Source: Lineus longissimus (Eukaryota; Nemertea; Pilidiophora; Heteronemertea; Lineidae). From it: 64,000 nt of DNA. Of this stretch, positions 13,601 to 23,816 are shown piece by piece. Position numbers and translations under genes: made by a program. The notes beneath the pieces were generated by a model that worked only from the letters and a program-made list of their open reading frames with translations, did no database searches and was not told where the DNA came from. The stretch spans positions 6,822,501-6,886,500 of the forward strand of contig NC_088309.1 in the NCBI RefSeq assembly GCF_910592395.1, in the 5' to 3' direction. Positions within the stretch are counted from its first letter, which is position 1; each line of letters begins with the position of its first letter.

Positions 13601-14644
13601 GATTGTGAGGATACTTATACAGGGCCTTCATATAGGAGTGGGTTGGCGTGGACATGAGATGGTAGTAGAGCTCCTTCACATCCTCACCATGGTTACCCTG
13701 CAAGATCAGCTCAACTTGTGATGCACATCTAAATCTTACTGTGCTAACACAGTGCATGGAGGATTTGAACAGTCAAATTGTTTAAAAAGTTTCTATACTC
13801 TGGCAAGTTGTCTTAGATTTTTTCAATACCAGTTACAGTTGCTCTTTCTAAGTGGTGAAACAAGTCATATTCAGATTCTCTTCTCTCATTCTAGTTTAGG
13901 GAAACTATATTACTGTATAGTAGGATAAAAGCTCTGTTTAGTTTTGTTATGCCAAGCTTCATCAGTTTTGTTACAGAAATTTGACAGGGTGCATTTATTT
14001 TCAGACTTAGAAAAGATTTTTAAAGATTAAACTCTGCACAAACCTCTGGGGAGGTGAGTCCAAATAGTTTCTCTTTGAGCAAGGTATCTTTTCCATTCCA
14101 GAGACAGAGTCCAAGGCAAAGATAGCACTGGTCATCACAGACACCAAACAAGGCATCTTCACCCCATCTATATGCCAGCTTGTGAGAATTATCGAACGTT
14201 ACATATTTCCAGCTGAAATATGGAAATTACAATTTCATTTCTTGCGAAAGAAAGAGCTGTTATTAATTTCGCCTGTCTAAAATTTACAGAATTACAGTAG
14301 AACCTTCCTATTGAGGACACCCTTTGGACTGACAAGGAGAAGTGTCCCGATTAGAGAGGTCAGATTGATTGGTAACAACTAAGTCAAGTCCAAAACTAAT
14401 GTCCTTTAGTTTATTTCTATTTTCCTGAGCCACAAGTAAATACTAACAGTGTAACCTTTTAAGAGTCTCAACTCAAACACAATTCTATACAAGGAACTCA
14501 CTAGTCACAAATGTAGGATTCTCTTGCGGTTCCCCACTCGCGGTCACCTACGTAAGGACCCCACTGCAACCATTTGGGATCAGTCACAAGACTATCTATC
14601 CGCTGGTGTTCATTTTCAAGATCTGCTGAACCATTGCTGGCCAT
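7613..14644 (-). CDS. GH63/MGH1-like glucosidase (fungal YMR196W-type family), 16 coding exons, 3' end missing
   Basis: Coding exons by GT-AG junctions with consistent phase: 14644-14502, 14212-14044, 13697-13523, 13242-13101, 12943-12843, 12426-12277, 12048-11849, 11478-11367, 11101-10983, 10876-10608, 10330-10210, 9810-9651, 9321-9035, 8658-8400, 8227-8048, 7709-7613. Together they give about 894 codons. Family motifs in order: [12 protein letters not shown] near residue 28, [58 protein letters not shown] near 441 with the likely general-acid Asp442, [73 protein letters not shown], and [12 protein letters not shown] with Glu882 as candidate catalytic base. These match the (alpha/alpha)6-barrel glycosidases annotated as GH63-like or YMR196W-like. 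The substrate in animals is unknown to me. No signal peptide is evident. The start ATG is preceded by a tattttag acceptor, suggesting a 5' UTR exon. The final roughly 20-60 codons are not in the expected place. Exon 13 is the least certain at its 3' end. Confidence 0.88.
13251..13302. repeat. Short tandem repeat (TGTAG)n / (TTATG)n in a glucosidase intron
   Basis: A run of tgtag units changes into ttatg units directly beside exon 4 (acceptor side, minus strand). Confidence 0.8.
14291..14386. repeat. Dispersed repeat copy 1 (cagtagaaCCTCTCTATTgAGGACACCC family)
   Basis: Lies in intron 1 of the glucosidase gene: cagtagaaccttcctattg, then aggacaccctttggactg, and an inverted-like partner gtgtcccgattagagaggtc. 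Related copies are at 17567-17725 (reverse) and 35360-35445, so it is an interspersed element with weak internal inverted symmetry. Confidence 0.6.
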
Positions 14645-15510
14645 TGGAATATGCAAAACTAAAATAATAAAAAGAGATTACTTCCAAATTCACAAAACAA
14701 GTTTTGCAACAGCAAGGGGGGATAATTTCATCCAGATAATGAGATATAGCTGGGACTCCTTTTGTTTTTTAGGATTACTTTATTTACTTCAGTGACGACA
14801 GCCTTTAGTCTGAGCCAAATCCTCAGCTTGTTGATGACCTGTATGCGAGTTACTGGATACTGGTAGATGTGGCCTACAGTACATGCCCGCGCCCCGGCCC
14901 TGCTTTCATTTATTCAATGATCCAACAACAACATGATTGACTGATTCATTGTGGATCTGCTCTACTCCAGGCTAAACCGAGTTCGGATGCAACACCAAGA
15001 CGACATGCGCATGTGATCACAACTTATTCTTGACCCCCCCCCCCCTCAAGTTTCAGCCAGACTTGCCCCTGGCCTGACTTTGGCCCTTGCCTTTGGCTTT
15101 AGCCTTTGACTTGCCTGCAATGAGTGCAAGTGCAAGTCAAGTGCAAAGCAACTTCAACTCGCCGTGTTGCAAATATGCCCTGCTTTGACTGCTATTATGG
15201 CTATGCCTTTCACTGATATGACCTGATGACAACCACAATTGTGGTCAAACGACAGCACTTTTTTTTGGCTGATTCTAAACATCAATTAGTCAAAAACAGA
15301 AGCCACAGTAGGGCTTATTTGTTTGACATTTGACAGAAGATTTGACATCTATTTTCAAGTCGAGCTAAATGCGGACGTACCACTCTCTTCGGTGTGCCAG
15401 TTCCTAAATTCCAGAATTTAGAAGAAACCAAGTATGGCGTTCACCATGAATTTGATGAAATAAGAAAATTTGCAAAAATTGCCTCATAAAGGTGACTTTT
15501 ACGCCTGAAC
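14645..15510. promoter_or_regulatory. Divergent intergenic region between glucosidase and GLE1
   Basis: About 870 bp separate the two start codons, on opposite strands, so both promoters must lie here unless upstream non-coding exons extend further. A probable splice acceptor just upstream of the glucosidase ATG (about 14652) suggests a 5' UTR intron. It also holds a 12-C run (about 15034-15045) and a CTTG/CTTTGGC-rich low-complexity block (about 15065-15150). No clear TATA box was seen. Confidence 0.45.
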
Positions 15511-18500
15511 ATGGATGTTATTGATGGTTTGAAGAACTCCAGCAAAGGTCAGCTGAAGTACGACAAGATTTGGCAAGATGATATACCGGTACATGAAGTT
15601 ATTTGCTTTTTGTGATTATTTCTAAAGTGAAAACCACTAGATCAAAAATAAACAAGCCCTTCGGCGGTTGGATTCACTTTGTTTGATTTGTCCAATGGCA
15701 ATGTAGCACCGGTTGTGATCATGACAACCCATTGCGGCCTGCTGTATGTAAGGTATTGATAGTAATGCACGCCTTTTATCAGAACAGCCCAAATCAGCTA
15801 GGATAGAGATGGGCGAGACTCAAAAAACAATCAGAGAGTGGCTGCGCACGCCTAAACCAAAGTAAACTCCATTCGTAAATATTATGTCTGCATTGTTTTG
15901 GGCTCTGGATAGCAACCAACTGGTCGGATTTCTTTGAAGTTTGGTTTTTATTGATCCCCAAGCCTCAACGCCCAACATGATGCCAAAAGCTTGCCAACAA
16001 AAGCTATCATGTCATTATCAAGGAAATAATTTTAACGCCTAATAATTTTCACTCTTTCTTTAATTAATATCATCATCATCTCTTTTGCAGCAAATGCTAA
16101 AAGATTGCACTTCACGGCCATGTCTAAGTCAGGGTCTTAAAACACCAGATACTTCCTTTGAAGAAGAAAAGAAAGATGATGGGTCAGAACCAGATACAAA
16201 GAAGGACCGGTATGTTTCCCATCCCTCCAATGAAACTACTTTGAAAGTGTTGTTTCAATATTTGTGATTTTATGGGTGAAGAAATCCAGTCGTGGCAAAA
16301 GTCTTTATTTGATAACTAAACGCTGTGAAATCATGGTTAAGCCTTCATCTTTGTCATCAATACCTTTGTACTTATTTCTTTTAGAGATGAAAAGGATGTG
16401 CCAGATCTTAGCAAGAATGACACACAGCGACTGGTATCAAATAACGTCCCTCGGCGTGGCATGCGTGGTAGCAAGAGCTTGACTGTCCTGTCCACTCGAG
16501 AAAACAGAGTGTCTCCTTTGGCGTCGCCTAGCTCAGCACAGGTTGTTGATACTGCAATTAGGAATTATGAACAATCCTGGGAGAATAAAAAAAATGTAAG
16601 TTTCTTTACAGACTGCCAGTGAAGCTGGTAGTTTGACCTCATGGCCAATGGTTGGTTTCTTTTCAGACTATATGTAAAGCTGGTAGTTTGACCACATGGC
16701 CAAGAAAGACTTACAATGACAAACCTAATCCACTGCACAGGAGAAAATACGCTACCTTAAAACATGTATGGTACATCATGACAGTTGGCCAATCATTCTT
16801 CTTTATGTCTTTAAAATCCTGGAACTTTTTTTCATTTGCCAAAGCTACCAGATTGACTGTGACTGAGACATGTATTTAAGTTGTGTGGTCTATGACCTAC
16901 TTGTGAATAAAAGTAAAAACTCTGAACACAAAACTTCCTTCTTGTGTTGTAATCTAACTTCTAGTTTCTTTGTGTTTAGGCTGATATAAAAGCTAGAAGA
17001 GAGGCATTTGAAGAGTCATGGAAAGGCATTCAAAAGGGCACAGAAGACAAGATGACTGAGTTGACTATAAAAAAGGAACTTGACCTCAAACGTCAGGTGG
17101 AACAGGTGACAGCTGCAAAGCATGCCAGGTAAAATATACAAAAATACTATTGTATAGTGATTGACAGCCAATTTCGTCTGTAGTGAGTAGTTGCCATTGA
17201 CGACCTCAAGTTTCCTTCTTTAGAGGATTAGTTAGCTTCTCTGATGAGAGAAAGATGTCATGGCTACATTAGTACTTGATAGGTCACAAGACCATCACTC
17301 AAATTAAGTTAATGGCTGCATGAATTATGGCTTTATTGTTTCCACCCTTTACAGAGAACGAGAAGTTCAGCTCCGTCAACAAAAATTGAGAGAAGAAAAT
17401 GAGCAGAAAGCAAAGGTATGATGAATGTAGAACCTTTTATAATAGCACTGTCTGTTTCAAGATTTGATGTACAGTGGCTGCTCCTGGCCAAAAAATTGGC
17501 ATGTTTGGGCTCACCTTGAACTCCTACAGTACATCATACCTTGCATGTACAGCAAAACCATATTTTTCGATCACCTCTCCTTAAAAAACACCCTACTAAG
17601 GACACTGCATTAGGTCTAAGATTGTCAGTTCCATTGAATTCGACCTCTGTAGTGAGGACACCTCTCAATTTAGAAGAACACTTTTAAGGGTGTCCTCAAT
17701 AGAGGCTAAGTGGTTCTACTGTTTTGATATTGTTGATATTGCTATATTCCAGCTTCTGGATGCTAAGGTGAAAGAAGCTGAAGCCCAGAAGAGACAGCAA
17801 GAGCAGCAGAGACTGGAAGAAGAAAGGCAGAGGTAACTAGAGTATTGTCAGTTTGAGTCTCAATCAAGCATGGCTTGTCACTTTCAAGGAAATAATTCAT
17901 ATCTTCCCACAGTCCTTTGAATAAGACGTAAAACAGAGATTATCTGCACCTAAGTGCCTGTGCCTGTCCCAGGGCAGGCTAAAAGTTCTCTTAATAATAA
18001 AATGGAAACAAACCCTAAAGGCGAAGCCGAAAGTGATGATGATGGTGATGAGTGGGCATATTCCCATTGGACAGTGACAACACCAGACTTTGCACAATTC
18101 ACACTCAAACAGTTTTACCAAAAGGACAACATGCCCCACTGCAATTGCAACATGTGTTGGCTCTCAAGTGCTCAACTATCGTGTATTCAGATGAGCTGCT
18201 CATTTAGCCCTGGAGTCTGAGCAGTTCCAACCCGTTTGGACAATTTCCTGATATCATTTCCTCTTTGCAGGCAACAAGAGATAGACAAGCGGTTGGCTGT
18301 TATGGGTGAGGCGGAGCAGCAAATCCTACATTTGAAGGAAGAAGTCAACAAGGCCATAGAGAGTTGTCCGGTAAAGGATGACACAAGACTTAACGAGTCG
18401 AACCGTCTGGCGACAGACTATCTTAACCTCATACTCAAGAACGTCAATACTCTTGTAACTAACGCAAAAAGCAGCGGACCAACTGAGGAACATTTGACAA

Positions 18501-21454
18501 GAATGGGAGAATTATTAACCAAGGCTAGGAATGCCAAGATGGAAATGATGAAATCATTAGGTAAGTGTTTCGAGTAGAACAATGTAGTTTTGTGATTTAA
18601 ACTACGTAAACTGTGGAAATACAAAAAGTAAATAGACTTTTTAGATTATTAATGTGTTCCTTAAAGGGGTACTATAGGCAGGATTTTTGGGGGTTAAATT
18701 GGCCATCTTTGGGTGACTAATATACACAGTTCAGTTCTGGGTCATGTTTGATTCAGCACCAAATATGCTCCTCCAACAAGTGTGAATAGTTTCGACGTGC
18801 TGTGAGATGGGAGGGACCCTATTGGCATCTTCATCTGAATTTATCTTACCTACCTCGATGCTGCCTATAGAATCCCTTTAACTGATGAAATTGAAATAAT
18901 GAGTAGACTTGATTGCCCTTGCTGTAATTTATAAAAAATTATAGCTTTTGTCAGCAATTTGACGTCAAATATTTTAGAAACACAAATATTTTGCACTGTC
19001 GTTACTGTTTTAGACAAGATTCATTCATATTTTAGGAAATGTCCTGAAACAAGCTCAAGCACAGCAGATGCTTAAGAAGCAGCAAGAAGATAAATTAAAA
19101 GCTAAACAGGAAGCAGATGCTAAAGCTAAAGCAGAAGCAAGTAGTGCTGCGACCGTCTCGGCTGTTGGTAAGTGGTATAAGGGAGGTCAGTGGCATAGTG
19201 GTCAGAGTGCCGCACTCGTACACTTGTTTTGACATCGTCGTGATTAAAATGAAAATGATGTCACGACCTCGGTTTTCTCATTTAAAATAGGTGATCATAT
19301 AAGTTCACCAGACACTTCACTGTCTGAGCCTAGGATTACAGTTACAGCAATAAAATCGATTTTACGATGTTTATCTCAGGTACCAAGAAAGATAAATCCG
19401 TATACTGTTCCTGACATTCGCTTTTAACTTTGTTTTAAAAACGTGTTTTTCTTTTAGCACCTGGTGAAATCTTATGTGTCCCAGAAGATGCCTTTCAAAC
19501 CTACAATGAATTGAAAGAAAAATTGCAAGCAAGCCAAGCTTCGTATGCGTCACTAGTCCAGGATGCCAATGTAAGTAATATACTGAGGGACTCTGAATTA
19601 GTAAGGTCTTCTTCAAGTTTGCTTACATGTAATCTATGAGCTTATCATAGAGCAATAGACCATGTTCCAGTGACAGAAACAAGTGTGATTGTGACTGCGA
19701 GTTCACTCTTTGTCTGGTCTTCAAAATCATGGAATAATTTTCCTAAAGAGCATTAATTCATAAAACCTTTGAGACTCTGAAGTCTCCTACTTCAGTAACG
19801 ACTGTCAGTTCTCTTCTCTGCCATCTGACTAAAGAAGTTTATTGATACTGTACCATTTTGAATCTAATTCTTTTATATCAATTTGTAATTTTCAGTTGAA
19901 AAAATACCGATTCAACCTTCAGAAGGCAGTGAACACCCCAGTGAACGCGATAGCTCCCACTAATGGTGCTCATCTCAGGGACAAATTAAAGCGCCTGGTT
20001 CTACTCCTTGCTGGAGATGTTGTTGAAGTTACAGGCAAACGAATTTCTGCAAAGGAACATCCAGCTGGCATGCAATTTGTACGAGATCTGTTTGCCAAAA
20101 AACTAGTGGTATGTAATCCCTGAGATGTAATCATATTCAGATGTATTGTAATGTAATGTAATGTAATGTCAATTCTGCCAAAAACCTATTGAAAGGTTTT
20201 TGATTTTGCTCATATACTTTAGTGAGTGTGAGCCATTGAAGGATAGTGTAACTGCAGCCTAACTTTGAATCCAAGTACCAATATCAAGTGAAGGTCTGGG
20301 CTGCTGATGCGGTGATACACATCCTTTTAGTAGCTGTGACTTGTCCAAGACATTACATGTTCAAAATGACTGCCTTGTTCATTTAAAAACTCAATAATAA
20401 TCAGTGTATCATGTAGTTGTACACAAATTTCAAATCACGCTCCTACCCTTCCTATTCCAGAAACAAAGTGATGAACAGGTGTCATCTAACTACGAGTCGG
20501 CCTTTGCCATAGCAGCAGTGTGTGTTGGTGTTTGGGCTTTGATACCTGAAGTTGGTGATCTCATTCTTGCTCACTTCCATGCCCTGTGTCCCTACATTGT
20601 GCCATACTATGTCCCTAGAGAGGAGGGACAGTCTTCGGAGGAATATTACAAGTAAGTTCAAGTCAAACAGAAGCGATGGAGTAAGGCATCACAATTCCAC
20701 CACCAGCCCTTTTAAAAAGACTTCCCACTGGCAGTCTTCAGTTGATAAATTGTCTTTAGTCTGTCGTCTGAAGTTCTCTACTTCACCATCTCTCAGAGAG
20801 GGGTTTCCAATAAAAGAGCAAGTGCCCTGTATTGAACGCCGATATTTCAAGTGCCAAATGTTTTAGCAAGTGTGTTTATATCTCATCCTTGATTGGTACT
20901 GCAAAAACCAACCAAATCAATCTGTCCTCGAGCTATAAGTCCACTTGTGGAAAATCTCTTATCTGCTCTAAAACTGAAATTGTTATTGTCTTTATTCTAG
21001 GGCGCTGGGATACAACTTTACAGATGGCCAGCCAGAACAACAGGACAAGTTCCTGAAAAGAATGTCCGGCCTCATGAGACTTTATTCATCAATACTCACA
21101 ACAGACCTTCCAGCAAAAATGGCCCCGAACGGAAACCCACATGGACTAAATTATGCCTGGATGTGGATAACTAGAATTCTCAATATGGAACCTCGACCAG
21201 ATATCACTGCCACTTTGCTTCATGACTTTTTACAAGTCACTGGTTGTTATCTTAGTCGGACATTTGGGAGACAGTTCCACAAACTTCTCTTTGTGCTTCA
21301 GACTGAATATATGCAAAAAATCAGGGCTGTGACGCCATCAGGTGCTGGAGGTCCTTTAGTGAGACTTGAAAATTGCCTAGAAAAGTGGATTAAGGAAGGG
21401 AGGATACCCCCTCCAGAAGGGGTTCTGTCATCTAATTTCTGGTATACTGGTTGA
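15511..21454 (+). CDS. GLE1: mRNA export factor GLE1 (nucleoporin), 13 coding exons
   Basis: Exons: 15511-15588, 16091-16209, 16385-16595, 16667-16765, 16980-17128, 17355-17415, 17753-17832, 18271-18560, 19036-19167, 19458-19570, 19896-20108, 20461-20651, 21001-21454; all junctions are GT-AG and phases agree, giving 729 aa (human about 698). GLE1 acts at the cytoplasmic face of the nuclear pore, where with inositol hexakisphosphate it stimulates the DEAD-box ATPase DBP5/DDX19 to remodel exported mRNPs. Seen: an N-terminal KGQLKYDKIW-type segment, a long charged Gln/Glu/Lys-rich coiled coil (exons 5-9), then the conserved C-terminal helical domain (exons 11-13) with LKRLVLLLAG, VGDLILAHFHALCPYIVPYY, QPEQQDKFLKRMSGLMRLY, HGLNYAWMWITRILNMEP, and a C-terminus ending SSNFWYTG. 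The start ATG is the first in frame. Two local tandem duplications affect intron 3/exon 4 and the 3' end. Confidence 0.96.
16601..16706 (+). repeat. 55-bp tandem duplication spanning GLE1 intron 3 end and exon 4 start
   Basis: Copy 1 (16601-16651) and copy 2 (16657-16706) share tttctt-acag/tcagact and agctggtagtttgacc, offset by 55 bp. Copy 2 holds the acceptor used in the model; copy 1 has its own acceptor-like ttacag, but using it would leave a 16-bp intron. Confidence 0.8.
17567..17725 (-). repeat. Dispersed repeat copy 2 (cagtagaaCCTC...AGGACACCC family), reverse orientation
   Basis: In GLE1 intron 6. On the minus strand it reads cagtagaacc, cctctattgaggacaccctt, then gaggtgtcctcac, matching the copies near 14.3 and 35.4 kb. 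Confidence 0.6.
18661..18881. mobile_element. MITE-like element with 21-bp terminal inverted repeats in GLE1 intron 8
   Basis: The ends are ttaaaggggtactataggca and, on the opposite strand, ttaaagggattctataggca, about 221 bp apart, with no coding capacity. A TTAA at each end is compatible with a TTAA target duplication. This is the layout of a non-autonomous DNA transposon. Confidence 0.75.
19187..19235 (+). repeat. tRNA-like fragment (possible SINE head) in GLE1 intron 9
   Basis: tggcatagtggtcagagtgc resembles a polymerase III A box within a tRNA D arm, followed by cgcactcgtac. I see no convincing B box downstream, so a truncated tRNA-derived SINE head is only a possibility. Confidence 0.3.
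20142..20169. repeat. (TAATG)n short tandem repeat in GLE1 intron 11
   Basis: About five adjacent units reading gtaat. Confidence 0.85.
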
Positions 21455-21604
21455 TAGAAGATGTCTCCTATTTGGTGCTATCTTAATCACTCTGGACTTT
21501 TTTTGTCCCATCCAGTTTTTCAAAATTCAGGGACGAAAGATGCCCCTTCAGAAGGGGTTCTGTTATCTCATTTATGGTATACTGGCCGACTGAAGACGAC
21601 TCCT
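21400..21604 (+). repeat. Tandem partial duplication of the GLE1 stop-codon region
   Basis: 21400-21470 (end of the ORF plus early 3' UTR) recurs at 21535-21604, offset 135 bp: both contain cagaaggggttctgt and ggtatactgg followed by gaagatg/gaagacg. The second copy lies in the 3' UTR and has diverged at several sites. Confidence 0.8.
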
Positions 21605-22128
21605 CAACCCCTTAGCAGTGTAATATTTTTGCATCATGCACTAAGATATGTAACATTTCTGTTGGGGAGTCGTTCTGTGAGTTCTTGGTCTTGCAGTGTC
21701 CTTTGTTATAGACAAATTTTAGCAGGTGCTTTGTCGAGTTTACCAGCAAGTATTGCCCGGTGAGGGTTCCCGACTGTTTGTGTGTACGATAGTTTTGACT
21801 TCACGATGGAGTTGAAAGCTTTGGCTCCGAGTTTTTTGGGTCACTTGTGCCTTGTCCTCCAAAAATAGCCTCTTTGTGCTCCTCTCACCAGACACTTAAG
21901 TAGAAGCCCTTGTAAGTGGCGGTGATGTCATCTCTGTTCACTGGACCTGGACATGCATGCAGGTTACAGAAACTGTGTGTGCATGAAGCAGTTTTTGAAA
22001 ATGTTCATGCCATATTTCATTGCCTTCCTTCTCAATGAAAACACTTTTTGTCTATTTACATGATGAAATAACAAGTGGTATTTCAATTTTTTCATGAATT
22101 TTATTAATGAAATATACTTGATATAAAA

Positions 22129-22134
22129 TTTATT
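22129..22134 (-). terminator. Candidate TMEM97 poly(A) signal
   Basis: AATAAA on the minus strand, about 340 bp downstream of the TMEM97 stop codon at 22473. Confidence 0.4.
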
Positions 22135-22472
22135 TTGACTCTTAGTAATCTTACTCAAAGCCTGCCTGATGGAGGTTATTAATGGTATCTGAGACGAACC
22201 ATATTTTAAGTGCTTTAGTTGTCATGAGGATTATTTCATATCTGTGTATCATTGGACAATGTTGTGGACCGTTTGTTTTAACATCCTGAGCATGCATGGA
22301 GATGGAAAACCATCAAGAATATACAGCTGCCATGTTCAAATTTCCCTGATTATAATCACAATCCATCCTGATATAGGATGGTAGTCTTCAAACCGCATGG
22401 ACATGGTCATAGATATCACATTGAAAATCAATATAAATCACTAAGTTAAGGAGCTTAAGGCCTCTCTCAATG

Positions 22473-23625
22473 TCACTCGGATTTCTGCTTTCCACAATAT
22501 TCCTTATCCAAGAGCATTCTCAGAATCATCATAACAGGAATAATGAAATATGCAGAGTAGATGGCTAAAACCACGAGTCTGTCCTCTAATGAACTTGGTC
22601 CAGGTAACTTTGGCTCATCCTTGCTGAAGTCGTGGAGCATAATATGTGCCATTATGGGCAGCATTGTTGTGACGACGTGGCTAGCGTAGATCAGGAGGGG
22701 AGTGCGGATCCACCGACAACCTCCTGAAAAACAAAAAATGACCAAATCTATTAAAAGATGCTTCTATTGAATTTCAAGATCAAACTGTCTGATTTTTAAA
22801 AGAATATTGTAGAGATGTGCCCAGGCTATGACCAAACAATCTACAAATGTACATTCACTTTGGGTATAGAGATATTGTTCCTTAAAACATCTCCATTTCC
22901 TCCAAAGTGGAAAACTGATCAGCATTACATTGAAATTTCTTCAAAAATGTTTCCATGATTTTGTCTTGGAACTTTCTCACCTTTGACGAAAGCATAAGCT
23001 CCAAAAAAGAAGAAAGGAAGTTGCATGGTGATCTCACAAACTATGAAGGACTTAAACCATACTGGAGCAGCCACAACCATAGGGTCTTTATATTCCTTGC
23101 TATACCACAGAACTGTGTTCCTTGCCTGAAACACAGAAGGATTTATCAGTCCTATTCGCACCTCTTGTAATGTAATGTCAAAGGGATGTGTCAGATGCGA
23201 GGATGTGACATTGTCTTTAAGTCCCAAGTTTTAGATTGGGGCAATTCTAATGCAACAATAGAGTATTTCTGATAATGATGTTGTGGGACACCACTGACAT
23301 TGTTGTGACATTTGACGTCACCCACTGTTGGTGATTAGCAGAAGACATTATGGCAACTGAAGAAGGTTGTGCCTGCCCTGTCTTCGGCTTTAGTTGTGCT
23401 GTGAGCTGTACAGTACATTTACATTGGATGAGGACGAGGTCTAGTTGATCTAAGACCAAGGGTATACATTGTTGCAAAAAGAGCTAGTTCTAGAGAGATA
23501 TTTACCACTTCAGGGTATAACCATGACGGCAGTAACATCTGTGAATCAAAGAAAATGGCAATAGGGATATGTGTGATGAAGTAGATTGCAAAAAGCCAGT
23601 CTAAAAGTGATCTAATCACACCCAT
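22473..23625 (-). CDS. TMEM97: Sigma intracellular receptor 2 / TMEM97, three exons
   Basis: Exons 23625-23506, 23125-22981 and 22723-22473, joined by GT-AG introns in consistent phase, give 171 aa (human 176). The protein is a four-helix ER/lysosomal EXPERA-family membrane protein involved in sterol handling and NPC1 levels, and is the sigma-2 ligand-binding site. Seen: helix 1 DWLFAIYFITHIPIAIFF followed by Asp27; WYSKEYKDPM with Asp54; these correspond in position to the ligand-contacting Asp29 and Asp56 of human TMEM97. Then VWFKSFIVCEITMQLPFFF, RTPLLIYASHVVTTMLPIM and a last hydrophobic helix VVLAIYSAYFIIPVMMIL. The C-terminus (CGKQKSE) is basic but lacks a run of lysines. It converges on GLE1 and diverges from PPTC7. 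Confidence 0.95.
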
Positions 23626-23816
23626 TTTATTTTGCTCCCTGGAATTCTCGACGATTAGGAGTTGGGAACGAGGTTGAGCACGTGCGTCTTATGTCACGAA
23701 AGCAATATGGCGGTGGCCATCGGAGTGTTGTGAGTTGGAGTGGACTCGGTGAAGTTTTTAGGTGCTTTCCGGGACGATGTGAAGTCAAAAAGTAGCCAGA
23801 CTGTGACATAAGTGTC
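23626..23816. promoter_or_regulatory. Compact bidirectional promoter between TMEM97 and PPTC7
   Basis: Only 191 bp separate the two ATGs on opposite strands. It contains a CACGTG E-box (23679-23684) and aatatggcggtgg (about 23704-23716), which resembles a YY1 site (AAnATGGCGGC). No TATA box was seen. Both genes' core promoters and 5' UTRs must fit here. Confidence 0.7.
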
